Source: Gammaproteobacteria bacterium
GTDB taxonomy: Bacteria; Pseudomonadota; Gammaproteobacteria; Pseudomonadales; Azotimanducaceae
NCBI GenBank assembly: GCA_030432795.1
Contig: JAUILW010000033.1
Coordinates: 1-14,190 of the forward strand
Direction: 5' to 3'
DNA: 14,190 nucleotides
Positions within the stretch are counted from its first letter, which is position 1; the number at the start of each line of letters is the position of its first letter. The notes below the pieces were generated by a model that saw only the letters and a program-made list of their open reading frames with translations, made no database searches and was not told the origin of the DNA. A program made the translations under genes and the position numbers. Below are positions 1 through 8,245 of the stretch, piece after piece.

Positions 1-665
1 GTGTCCACGGCGATCGGCGTATCAGAGCCTACCCGCTGCACCTCGTTCGCCTGCAGCACGCGAAGCAGCTTCACCTGCCCCTGCAGCGGCAGCTCCCCTA
101 CCTCATCGAGAAAGATGGTACCGCCGTTCGCGGCCTCGAAGCGCCCCTTGCGGTCGCTTGTTGCTCCGGTAAACGCACCCTTACGATGCCCGAACAGTTC
201 CGACTCAATCAGATTTTCCGGTATCGCTCCGCAGTTCACCGAAACGAAGGCGGCATCGGCTCGGGCGCTGTTCGCATGTATGACGCGGGCGAACAGCTCC
301 TTGCCCGTGCCGCTCTCGCCGTCGACCAGCATCGGCAGATCGGTAGGGGCTGCGCGCCGCACGATTTCCAGCGCCTCAAGAATGCCCGCGCTCTCGCCAA
401 GCACCCCTTCGAAACCGAGATCCGCCTGCAACGCTCGCGAAGAGCCCGCGGTCTGTGCGGGCGCCGCCGGCTGTGCATCACCACCGGTGCTGCTGCGCGA
501 CAGCAGTAGGTCGCTGCGCAAATCACCGAGTTCGAGCAGCACCTGCTCGATCTGCGTCTTGTCGAGTGCCGACGCAAGCCGCAGGCGGGCGCGCAACACT
601 TCGAGCTTCTCCACCATGCGACCCGGACCGGTCGGTGCCAGGTCTTCAAAACTGAGTCTTTTCAT
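1..665 (-). CDS. Sigma-54-dependent transcriptional activator (AAA+ enhancer-binding protein), 3' end outside window
   Basis: Only the first 221 residues are visible; the gene runs off the left edge. It encodes a bacterial enhancer-binding protein that hydrolyses ATP to remodel sigma-54 RNA polymerase into an open complex. Visible motifs: Walker A GESGTGKE (116-123), the sigma-54 contact loop GAFTGA (163-168) preceded by ESELFGHRK, and Walker B TIFLDE (183-188). Residues 1-85 are short, helix-prone in part (about 16-58) and then Ala/Pro/Gln-rich; I see no receiver, GAF or PAS domain there. The DNA-binding domain must lie beyond the edge and cannot be judged. The start ATG at 665 overlaps the exporter's TGA (ATGA), so the gene is the translationally coupled last visible gene of the secretion operon. 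This suggests it controls its own operon, where a sigma-54 promoter is visible upstream of the phosphatase. Family assignment is secure; target is inference. Confidence 0.95.
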   Translation of the reverse strand, partial: MKRLSFEDLAPTGPGRMVEKLEVLRARLRLASALDKTQIEQVLLELGDLRSDLLLSRSSTGGDAQPAAPAQTAGSSRALQADLGFEGVLGESAGILEALEIVRRAAPTDLPMLVDGESGTGKELFARVIHANSARADAAFVSVNCGAIPENLIESELFGHRKGAFTGATSDRKGRFEAANGGTIFLDEVGELPLQGQVKLLRVLQANEVQRVGSDTPIAVD

Positions 666-3600
666 GCCGCGTCGCTCATCTGCTTCTGCACCAGCTGGTA
701 GTACATGCCTTTCTGCGCGTACAGTTCCTGGTGCGTGCCTATCTCTGTGACGGCACCGTCATGCAGCACGACGATGCGATCTGCCCGCAGGATGGTGCTC
801 ATACGGTGGGCGATAACGACGGCCGTACGCCCCTGAAGGATGCCGTCCATACGGCTGAGAATGTTGCTCTCCGATTCGGTATCCAGCGCCGAGGTCGCTT
901 CGTCGAAGATCAGAAGCCTTGGCGATCGGTACAGGGCCCGTGCGATACAGATGCGCTGCACCTGCCCGCCCGAGAGGCCAACCCCGCGCTCTCCCACACG
1001 GTTCTCGTAGGCGAGCGGTAGGTTGCTGATGAAGTTGTGCGCATCGGCCAGCGTCGCCGCTTCAATGATGCGCCGTTGGTCAGGTTCGTCATCGCCCACC
1101 GCGATGTTCTCGGCAATGGTTCCCTGCAGGAGCAGATTCGATTGCATGACGTACCCGATCTGCGCGCGGAAGCGGTTCAGTTCCACCAACGCGAGATCAT
1201 AGCCGTCGATCAGGATGCGTCCGTCGTTCGGTTGGTACAGGCCCACCAGCATCTTTGCCAGCGTCGATTTGCCGGAGCCACTCTGCCCGACCACCGCCAC
1301 CATTTCGCCGGCACCAATGTCGAGGCTCACGTCCTTGAGGACGTAAGGGCTGTCCTCACCGCCGTAGCGAAAGTACACGTTCTCCAGGCGCAGCTCTCCT
1401 TCGATCTGCGGCAGGACGATCTTTGACTTCATATCCTCCGGTTTCTGCTCCGGTTCCAGATCGAGCACATCGGACAATCGTTCGATAGCGACGCCGGCCG
1501 CGTGCAGTTCATCCCACAGTCCGACGAGGCCGAGCAGCGGGCTCATAACCGAGCTCGACAACATGTTGAAGGCGATGAGCTGGCCAACACTCATTTCCTG
1601 AGCGATGACCATGCCGGCGCCAACGAATAGCACCGTTACGGTAGCGAAGATGTTCAGCAGCTGGCTGCCCGTTCCCACCAACAGATGAAAACCCTGTGCC
1701 TCGTACTGCACATTGAGCGCACGGGCATATTTTTCCTCCCACTTCAAACGCGCCTGCCGCTCGATGCCCATGCCTTTGATAGGCTCCGCGGCGCTGACGG
1801 TTTCCATCAGCACACCTTCCGCGTCGGTGGATGCCTCGAACATTCTGCGGCTGTAGTCCTTCATGCGCGGTGTAACTAGTACGGTCATGACGAACAGCGG
1901 CACCACCAATGCCAGCAACAGCAACGTCAGCTTGACGTTGTAGAGGAACATCACCGTCAGGTAGACAAACACCATCAGCACGTTGAGCACCGTGCCGACG
2001 GTCTGCCCGGTGAGGAAATCGCGGATCGTCTGGTTTTCCTGGAAGCGCGCTATCACATCGCCCGTGCGACGGTTAGCGAAGAATGCGATAGGCAGGGCCA
2101 ACGTGTGACGGAAGAAGCCGGACATCATGGCGAAGTCCATGCTGCGCGTCATGAAGTTAGCCAGGTAGCCGCGCATGAAGGTCGTGAGCTGAGCAAACAC
2201 CTGCGCCAGCACGAGGCCGATCGCCAGGTACATCAGAAGCTGGGTATTCTCATGCACAATTACGCGGTCGAAAATGTTCTGCGTGATGATCGGCGGCGCT
2301 AGGTTCAATAGCTGAATCACCAGCGCCGCAAGAAACATGTGGCCGATGCTGCGGGTGTGTGGCTTGAGATACTCGACAAATCTGAGCCACGGCGAACGTC
2401 CCTGGCTTTGCTTTGGGTCCAGTGAATCCGCCGCGAGCAGCAGGCAGGTGCCGGTCCAACCCCGCTCGAATTCCTCCATGGTGAGCTTTCTGAATCCGGG
2501 GCCCGGGTCCGCTACCCATACGTGTTCGGCTGACAGGCCATAGACAACAACGAAGTGATACCCCTCCCAATGGGCGATGAACGGCAGATCAAAGCCACGC
2601 AAAGCGCTGGAGGTTGCCTGCACCCCGCGGGCGGTGAAGCCCAGCGACTCCGCACCCCGGGCGATGCTGTCCAACGCAGCGCCTTCGCGGGTGACATTGA
2701 TGAGATCGCGCAGCTTGCCAAGACTCATGCGCAACCCGTGGTGGCGGCAGATCATGGCGAGGCAAGCTGCACCGCAATCCATTTCCTCTGCCTGCTGCAC
2801 CAGCGGAAATCTCTGCAGCAGGCGCACGCCTCTCTGCTCACGCGACTGCAGATCGAACTTCAGCAGCGGCGCCGACTCGAGTTCCAGCAGTTTTTTCTGC
2901 CGGGTGAGTTCCCGCTCCAGGCTGTGAATCCGCTCTTCGAGCACAATGCGCATGCGTGGGTTGTGCTCCAGCAGCATGCGCACAGTTTCCTTCGGAATGA
3001 CCAGAAGAACGACCGCCGTGGCGGCGATCGCGCTGGCAATATGCGGTTGCCCAGTGAGGCAGGCCTTCTCGCCGAAGAGCGTACCCTCTCCCAACCGCTC
3101 CAGATCGAAGAGGTCTTCGCCCTCGCTGCGTTCCAATCGCACGACACCCTGACGCACGACGTAGAGTCGATCATCCGTGGTGCTACCCTGTTCCAGTACC
3201 ATCTGGCCCGCAGCAATGCTCTTGATACCGACAGTGCCAACGAGATTACGCAACGCTTCGGAAGTCAGCGCACCGCCGATGTCGAACAGCTGGCGCACCA
3301 GGCCCCCGGTCGCGCGGATAGCTGCATAGCTCGCCATGAACTCTTCGGCATCGGGGTTGCCCCGCAGCACCTCACGGAAAGCCTCCGCTGGCACGAAAAT
3401 CAGCTCCGTCGCGCCGGAGGCCCGCACGGAGTACTCGAACTCAGAGCGCCTGAGTACGGAGAGTTCTCCGACGATATCCCCGGCACTGAGCACACCGATG
3501 CTGCGCTCCTTGCCATCCTTCGACTCGAATAGCCGCAGGCGCCCGGAGACGATGATGTGCAAACCCATCGCCTCGGTGCCTGCGCGCACCACTACATCGC

Positions 3601-3700
3601 CGAGCCGGTAATGCTCAGTCTGCACATCCTGCGCCAACCGCGCCCGCTCGTCGCTCGACAGTGCGGACAGGAACTCGACATCTGGAAGTCTGTCGGTCAC
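662..3700 (-). CDS. Type I secretion ABC exporter with two cNMP-binding-like domains and C39 peptidase domain
   Basis: A 1012-residue inner-membrane exporter that should cleave a leader from its substrate and export it with ATP. Domains in order: cyclic-nucleotide-binding-like fold 1 (about 8-125), fold 2 (about 138-260), C39 peptidase (about 295-425), ABC membrane domain (about 450-730) and ATPase (about 768-1005). Peptidase residues are intact: oxyanion Gln303, catalytic Cys309 in MDCGAACLAM, His382 in GYHFVVV and Asp398 in VADPG. The ATPase has Walker A GQSGSGKST (805-813), Q-loop Gln853, signature LSGGQ (909-913), Walker B IFDEAT (931-936) and His965. Fold 1 keeps GEL and an Arg (Arg93) of the phosphate-binding cassette; fold 2 has FGE (209-211) but no Arg in the expected place. 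The start is GTG, 8 bases after the isomerase stop, with no strong ribosome binding site, so translation is probably coupled. C39 domains normally cut double-glycine leaders; the two N-terminal sensor-like folds are unusual additions. Confidence 0.95.
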   Translation of the reverse strand: MTDRLPDVEFLSALSSDERARLAQDVQTEHYRLGDVVVRAGTEAMGLHIIVSGRLRLFESKDGKERSIGVLSAGDIVGELSVLRRSEFEYSVRASGATELIFVPAEAFREVLRGNPDAEEFMASYAAIRATGGLVRQLFDIGGALTSEALRNLVGTVGIKSIAAGQMVLEQGSTTDDRLYVVRQGVVRLERSEGEDLFDLERLGEGTLFGEKACLTGQPHIASAIAATAVVLLVIPKETVRMLLEHNPRMRIVLEERIHSLERELTRQKKLLELESAPLLKFDLQSREQRGVRLLQRFPLVQQAEEMDCGAACLAMICRHHGLRMSLGKLRDLINVTREGAALDSIARGAESLGFTARGVQATSSALRGFDLPFIAHWEGYHFVVVYGLSAEHVWVADPGPGFRKLTMEEFERGWTGTCLLLAADSLDPKQSQGRSPWLRFVEYLKPHTRSIGHMFLAALVIQLLNLAPPIITQNIFDRVIVHENTQLLMYLAIGLVLAQVFAQLTTFMRGYLANFMTRSMDFAMMSGFFRHTLALPIAFFANRRTGDVIARFQENQTIRDFLTGQTVGTVLNVLMVFVYLTVMFLYNVKLTLLLLALVVPLFVMTVLVTPRMKDYSRRMFEASTDAEGVLMETVSAAEPIKGMGIERQARLKWEEKYARALNVQYEAQGFHLLVGTGSQLLNIFATVTVLFVGAGMVIAQEMSVGQLIAFNMLSSSVMSPLLGLVGLWDELHAAGVAIERLSDVLDLEPEQKPEDMKSKIVLPQIEGELRLENVYFRYGGEDSPYVLKDVSLDIGAGEMVAVVGQSGSGKSTLAKMLVGLYQPNDGRILIDGYDLALVELNRFRAQIGYVMQSNLLLQGTIAENIAVGDDEPDQRRIIEAATLADAHNFISNLPLAYENRVGERGVGLSGGQVQRICIARALYRSPRLLIFDEATSALDTESESNILSRMDGILQGRTAVVIAHRMSTILRADRIVVLHDGAVTEIGTHQELYAQKGMYYQLVQKQMSDAA

Positions 3701-3708
3701 CGCTGGTC

Positions 3709-4452
3709 TCAGGCTTCCACGCTGAAGTCGTTGACCGCGGTGCGCAGCCAGCGATCGTAGAGCTGCAGACGAATCATGTCGTTGGTCGGCGCATCCAGCA
3801 CGGCATCATGCTTGGCAAACACTTTGAAGATCTCAAAGCATCCGTCGTCGGTGGTGTACGGCCCGAGCAGATCACCCGCCTTGCCCGCAAAGAGCTTCGC
3901 CTCCAGGTCCGCAGGCAGGGCATTGCGTACGATCCTGCCGATGCGCCCTCCGTCTGCAGCGGACTCTGCAATGGAAGCCTCCCGTGCGAGCTCCGCAAAG
4001 CTCTCCGGATCTTCCTGCACCGTGGCGCATATTTCCCGTGCGATGTCCTCATCCGCAACAAGGATGTGACCGATCTCGATGGCGTCGTACTGCGGTTTGT
4101 TGAGGTTGAAGTGTTCCTGAACCGAGGCTTCACTAGCAATCTCATCGCGCAGCTTGTCGGCCAGCACCGTGTCCTCAATAAAAGACTCATAGCCTTCGAG
4201 CGACACGCTGGCCGCTTCAAGAAACTCTGTGGTCTGGGCCACACGCTGCAGGCCGTGCGCCCGCCGGTGGTTGTCGGCAGCACTCTGCAGCTCATCAATG
4301 CTGACCTCCATGCCCCGGCGTTTGGCTGCGGCCGCAGTCAGCTTCTCGCGGATCATATCCTGCACGACGTGCGGAAACCGACCGGTCAGCTTGAGCCAAC
4401 TGACGAACTCATCGCTGGAAAACGGTACCCCGTCAATTTTTGCTACTTGCAT
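3709..4452 (-). CDS. Cytoplasmic parvulin-type peptidyl-prolyl isomerase (SurA/PpiC-like)
   Basis: A 247-residue protein with a helical SurA-N-like first half (about 1-120) and a PpiC/rotamase domain (about 126-212). Rotamase hallmarks are EIGHILVADE (126-135), SFAELAREAS (151-160), the GGRIGRI turn (168-174), then GPYTTDDG and CFEIFKV. Parvulins catalyse cis-trans isomerisation of X-Pro bonds or act as chaperones. There is no signal peptide or membrane helix, so it should work in the cytoplasm, on the exporter side of the inner membrane. I chose ATG 4452 because AAGGAG sits 5 bases upstream; an in-frame ATG at 4479 overlaps the HlyD stop (TAATG) and would add nine residues, but lacks a good ribosome binding site. 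Its place between adaptor and ABC exporter suggests it holds or folds the exported substrate. Similar PpiC-related proteins are known in peptide-maturation clusters; the exact role here is inference. Confidence 0.88.
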   Translation of the reverse strand: MQVAKIDGVPFSSDEFVSWLKLTGRFPHVVQDMIREKLTAAAAKRRGMEVSIDELQSAADNHRRAHGLQRVAQTTEFLEAASVSLEGYESFIEDTVLADKLRDEIASEASVQEHFNLNKPQYDAIEIGHILVADEDIAREICATVQEDPESFAELAREASIAESAADGGRIGRIVRNALPADLEAKLFAGKAGDLLGPYTTDDGCFEIFKVFAKHDAVLDAPTNDMIRLQLYDRWLRTAVNDFSVEA

Positions 4453-4466
4453 GGCAACTCCTTCAC
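4453..4466 (-). promoter_or_regulatory. Ribosome binding site of the isomerase gene
   Basis: The minus strand reads GTGAAGGAGTTGCC directly before ATG 4452, placing AAGGAG (4458-4463) 5 bases from the start. This is a strong Shine-Dalgarno match and is the reason for preferring ATG 4452 over the upstream in-frame ATG at 4479. Confidence 0.8.
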
Positions 4467-4478
4467 TTGGTTGTGGCA

Positions 4479-5834
4479 TTACTTCAATCGCCGTAGCGGA
4501 TCGAGTGCGAAATCGATGACGCGACGCTCACGCACGACGATCTCCGCTACGGCACCCATGCCGTAGCGCAGGCTCATCGGGCCGCGCGCGGTATCCACCT
4601 GATCGACCTCCAGCCGGATCTTGCCTTCGTACGCTGCGACGTTGCTCTTGTCGTCGTTGACGATCGTCGGCGAGATGTATTCCAACTGGCCGGGGATGGA
4701 TCCGTAGCTCTGGTGGGGGAACGCATTGAATTTCAGCTTCGCCGCCTGGCCGACGGCGAGAAAACCGCGGTCCTGCTCGTTGATACGCACGCGCAGGATC
4801 TTTTCTGCCCCTTCCGGTGCGATGCTGAGCAGCGGTTGCGAAGCGCTGATCTTGTCACCCTGCTGGGTGAACGGCACCTGAGTTACCACACCGGTGATCG
4901 GCGCGTGAATCTTCAGGAAGTTGTTCTCATCAAAGTTCTCGAAGCTCACCCGCTGGGCTGACTCGGCGGCAAGCTCAGCGCTGCGCAGGCGTACCTCCAC
5001 CTCCGCCTGCTCACGCTCGATCTGACGGCGGGTCTGTTCGATCTGTATGCGCGCTTCAGCGATCTCCTGCGCCGCGCTTGCCAGGTTCTTGTCGGCCTGC
5101 GCGAGGGCATTGCCGAGCTCGAACTCGAGGGATGACAGGCGCGCTTCGGCGTTGCGCTGCTGTGCCTGCGCATCCAGATAGGCGTTGCGTTTCTGTTCCA
5201 CCTGCGCTTTGGAGATGCCACCACCGCCGGGCATCGCAAACAAGCGCTCGAACTGTTGTGCCTCGGTCTGCGCCGCCTGCGTTTTGCGAGCCGCCTGCTC
5301 CAGCATGGAGCGCGCCTCCACGAGCTTCGCTCGCTGCGCTTCGGCGAGGCGAAGCAAGCCGTCTTCCAGGCGTTCGTCATAATCCTTCTGCAGGAACGTC
5401 AGGCGGGACTGAATACTGGCAATCTTCTGCTCGAGCAGGGCGCGCTGGTCAGGAAAGCGCTCATAAACGAGCCGCGCATCCGCGAGGCGGATGTTGGCCT
5501 CTACCACCTTACTCGCAGCCTCGATGGCGCCGCGCGCGTTGATACGAGCGACGATGTCGCCCTGACGCACAGGAACCCCTACCGATGCATACACATCCAC
5601 CAGCTCTCCGTCGATAGGCGCGTAGACGCGGCGGATGTCCTGCGCGGGTACCAGCGTGCCACTGGCAGACACAATCACATCGGCACGCGCAATGAACGCC
5701 CAGATCACGACAGCGCAGACCACTCCGGCCACGAGCAGGTTCAGAAACCTGATCAACATCGCCGGCTCCGCGACCAGCACGCTGGTGCCTTCTACCGCGT
5801 GGTCGTCGAGCAGTCTGTGCAGGGAGGTGCTCAT
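4479..5834 (-). CDS. HlyD-family periplasmic adaptor (membrane fusion protein)
   Basis: A 451-residue type I secretion adaptor linking the inner-membrane ABC exporter to the outer-membrane factor. It has a short cytoplasmic N-terminus, one membrane helix (about 27-49), a first lipoyl/barrel half (about 55-100, with YAPIDGELVDVYASVG), a long Ala/Gln/Glu-rich coiled coil (about 103-296) and the second lipoyl half starting IHAPITGVVTQV (309-320). A beta-barrel region follows (about 345-440, VRINEQDRGFLAVGQAAKLKF). A glycine run at 203-206 (PGGGGISKAQ) marks the likely hairpin tip region that docks on the outer-membrane duct. The start ATG at 5834 overlaps the FHA gene's TGA (ATGA), with GGAGG about 10 bases upstream; it ends with TAA 26 bases before the isomerase start. 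The length and topology are typical of the family. Confidence 0.95.
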   Translation of the reverse strand: MSTSLHRLLDDHAVEGTSVLVAEPAMLIRFLNLLVAGVVCAVVIWAFIARADVIVSASGTLVPAQDIRRVYAPIDGELVDVYASVGVPVRQGDIVARINARGAIEAASKVVEANIRLADARLVYERFPDQRALLEQKIASIQSRLTFLQKDYDERLEDGLLRLAEAQRAKLVEARSMLEQAARKTQAAQTEAQQFERLFAMPGGGGISKAQVEQKRNAYLDAQAQQRNAEARLSSLEFELGNALAQADKNLASAAQEIAEARIQIEQTRRQIEREQAEVEVRLRSAELAAESAQRVSFENFDENNFLKIHAPITGVVTQVPFTQQGDKISASQPLLSIAPEGAEKILRVRINEQDRGFLAVGQAAKLKFNAFPHQSYGSIPGQLEYISPTIVNDDKSNVAAYEGKIRLEVDQVDTARGPMSLRYGMGAVAEIVVRERRVIDFALDPLRRLK

Positions 5835-8245
5835 GCCTGAACCGCCTCCGGGAGAAGGCGCAACTTCTCCTCCACCACATTCCGCTCGAGAATGGAGCGT
5901 AGCGCTTCGATCGCACTACGTTGTCGCTGCACTTCGTCCGCCACCGCTTTCCCCTGCGCACGCACCACTTGCGGCGCTTCGGTATTCAGTAGGCGGTAAA
6001 GGCGCAGCGACCGGTTCAGTTTGTCCTGACAATCCGTCAGCAGCGCCGCCTGCTGGCGGAAGGCATCCGACACCTCGCGCTCCAGCCGAAGACCGCCGCC
6101 AATACCCTCATACGCAGCCTGATACTCCGCCCACGCCGCAGCACCTTGCTCTGCCAGCGCTCCAGCCTCCGCCAATGCGCGCTCCTGATGGCTCCAGAAA
6201 TCGTCCTGCAGCGCCGTGTACATGAAGGTGTCCTCGTCCTGGTCGAGCCCCCCGTAGAACGCGATCACCGCTTGCGGGTAGTCCTCGGTCTGGACGATGT
6301 CCAGCAGGCCGTTGAAGCGCTCACGAAGATCCCGATAGCGCGTCAGTCTAGGGATCACGGCAGCGTGCCAGGGGGTGTCACCGACATCCTCGAGCAGCGT
6401 TACGGCACGATTCAGATCGCCCGCCCGCCATGCCTCCCGGGCCTTGAGAAGAAGCTGCTGCACAGCTTCCGCCGCCGGGCGCTGCACCAGCAGCGGCTCA
6501 GCACGCAAGGCAAGCAGCGGCGCCTCGAGCTGCCACTGCGCACCTGCAGCAACAAACTCATCCAGTGAGTTGTTCGCCCGAGCTTCCGCAAGCGCGCGAA
6601 AGCGCGCCAGGTCACGGGCAATCAGTTCGGTATCGGCCACACGAGGATGGTCGTGAGCAAAGCGTTCTACGAGGCTGGTCGCCTCAGCAAAGCGCGCGTT
6701 GTCGAGCAACGCCTCGAGACGCGCATGCACTTCACGTACCGCCTCGAGCTGCGCGGCGCTTTCCGCCTGCAGGCGGCGAAGCTCGCTGGAGACGCGCGCA
6801 TGTACTGGCGCCATGCCCGGATACGCATCTGACAGACGGCGCAGCAGGCGGGTATAGCGATCCGCGTGGACATCCCAGTGCTCCAGCACACCGCGCACCG
6901 CCTCGTTATCGTAGGCAGCGCTCACCGGACCGCGTTGCCCGTCGCTTGGCACGACACCGCCAAGCCGCTCGATCCAGCGCAACAGCGTCGTCAGCGCGCT
7001 GTCCTGCTGTTGCGGCGCGATCACCAGTGCGCGGTGCAACACCGCACCCGCCGCTTCACTATCTTGCGCATCGATGGCGTCGATCCAACCGGGCAGCAGA
7101 AACTGCTCATAGGCCGCATCCAGTATGCGGATACCTTGCGCATCCTCCGGGTACTCCGATGCGTAGCTCGCCGCCAGCGCCAGGGCCTGCTCCTCTCGTC
7201 CAGCATCCAGATGCGCCTGCGCCTGCTGCAAACGGTCGTCTCGCAGGAACATCAGCACGCCGAAGGCGAGCACCAGGAGCAAACCGGCATACGCCAGACC
7301 GGTGCGCGTCTGCCGACCGAGCGGCAGGTCCAACCATCGCCGGCGGGCATCCGCCGCCAGTCTGGCCGCACCATCACGGAGCTGACCCGCCAGCTGACCG
7401 GCCGATGTCCCGTCCTGCGTCGCAGACACCCTCGCTTTCTCAATGTCAGCGCCGTCCGCAGGCTCATCGCTGCCGGTCTCGCAGTAGATATCGAGAAACG
7501 AACCCGCTGAGGAGATCAGTACCGTGCCCTCCGGATCTTCCTGCGCATCGTCCCTGCCGCCATCGATGACCACGGCTTCAAAGGCGAAGGCTGGATGGCC
7601 GAAGGTGAGTTCATCACCGCTTTCGATGCGCGTCGCAGATTTGCCGATCAGCTCGCCGTTGAGACGCGTGCCGTTGGTGCTGCCGAGGTCTTCGACGAAC
7701 AGTGCATCACCCTGTCGAAACACGTGCGCATGTCGTCTGGAAAGGAAACTGAACGCCTCTTTGCACTCCTGCTCGTAGCTCGCGAAGTGCCCATCGTTTT
7801 TCGCCACAAGAAAAGGAAACTCGCTCACCGCGATGGGCGCTGCCGGTCCCTGCGCCGACTTCGGCAGCAGTAGCAGTTTGAGCAGACTGTTGTTCGCACC
7901 GGTAAACGGCTGCGTCGTGGGCGGCGCATCGGATGCCGCCACCTCGAAGGTGAGCGATTCGCCGAACTGCACGACGTCTCCGAGGCTCAGCACCTCGCCT
8001 CCGCGCGCCACAGCCTGGCCGTTCACCAGGGTCGCCGACGCGCCATCCAGGGCGATGAGGTACAGGCCATCTCGCTCGCGGATGATGCGCGCGTGCCGTT
8101 CACAAAGTTGTGAACGCAAAGCGTCGGCGTAGCCAGCGAACGGGGGCTCCGCACAACCAATGGCAACCAGCGGACGATCGAGCGGTATCTCGTCGTTGGC
8201 GCCCGCAAAGGTCGGGCGGAGTGACTCCACCGGCACGGATTCCAT
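5831..8245 (-). CDS. Membrane protein with two N-terminal FHA domains and a long helical periplasmic region
   Basis: An 804-residue protein. FHA domains bind phosphothreonine peptides. FHA 1 (about 25-103) looks degenerate: CERHARI replaces the usual S-R-x-H and the S-T-N-G loop reads SATLVNG. FHA 2 (about 140-225) keeps LSRRHAHV (Ser169, His172) and DLGSTNGTRLNG (186-197, Asn191), but the expected upstream Arg is not obvious (VAKND, 147-151). After an acidic linker with a Thr-Val motif (EGTVLISS, 239-246) comes one membrane helix (about 316-334) flanked by positive charge on the N-side, putting FHA inside and the last about 470 residues in the periplasm. That part is Ala/Leu/Glu/Arg-rich, helical and TPR-like, without a domain I can name. 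The ATG overlaps the TAA of the outer-membrane factor gene (TAATG), with GGAGG 7 bases upstream. It probably carries a phosphorylation signal to the exporter; this role is inference. Confidence 0.9.
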   Translation of the reverse strand: MESVPVESLRPTFAGANDEIPLDRPLVAIGCAEPPFAGYADALRSQLCERHARIIRERDGLYLIALDGASATLVNGQAVARGGEVLSLGDVVQFGESLTFEVAASDAPPTTQPFTGANNSLLKLLLLPKSAQGPAAPIAVSEFPFLVAKNDGHFASYEQECKEAFSFLSRRHAHVFRQGDALFVEDLGSTNGTRLNGELIGKSATRIESGDELTFGHPAFAFEAVVIDGGRDDAQEDPEGTVLISSAGSFLDIYCETGSDEPADGADIEKARVSATQDGTSAGQLAGQLRDGAARLAADARRRWLDLPLGRQTRTGLAYAGLLLVLAFGVLMFLRDDRLQQAQAHLDAGREEQALALAASYASEYPEDAQGIRILDAAYEQFLLPGWIDAIDAQDSEAAGAVLHRALVIAPQQQDSALTTLLRWIERLGGVVPSDGQRGPVSAAYDNEAVRGVLEHWDVHADRYTRLLRRLSDAYPGMAPVHARVSSELRRLQAESAAQLEAVREVHARLEALLDNARFAEATSLVERFAHDHPRVADTELIARDLARFRALAEARANNSLDEFVAAGAQWQLEAPLLALRAEPLLVQRPAAEAVQQLLLKAREAWRAGDLNRAVTLLEDVGDTPWHAAVIPRLTRYRDLRERFNGLLDIVQTEDYPQAVIAFYGGLDQDEDTFMYTALQDDFWSHQERALAEAGALAEQGAAAWAEYQAAYEGIGGGLRLEREVSDAFRQQAALLTDCQDKLNRSLRLYRLLNTEAPQVVRAQGKAVADEVQRQRSAIEALRSILERNVVEEKLRLLPEAVQA

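Noticed and set aside
1..750. Long plus-strand open frame opposite the sigma-54 activator gene
   Set aside because: The minus frame carries Walker A, GAFTGA and Walker B motifs; the plus frame is Ser/Arg/Pro-rich with no domain, an antisense by-product of GC-rich codons.
2555..3532. 325-codon plus-strand open frame inside the exporter gene
   Set aside because: It lies opposite the cNMP and C39 domains, has no ribosome binding site or recognisable motif, and low-complexity His/Gln-rich composition.
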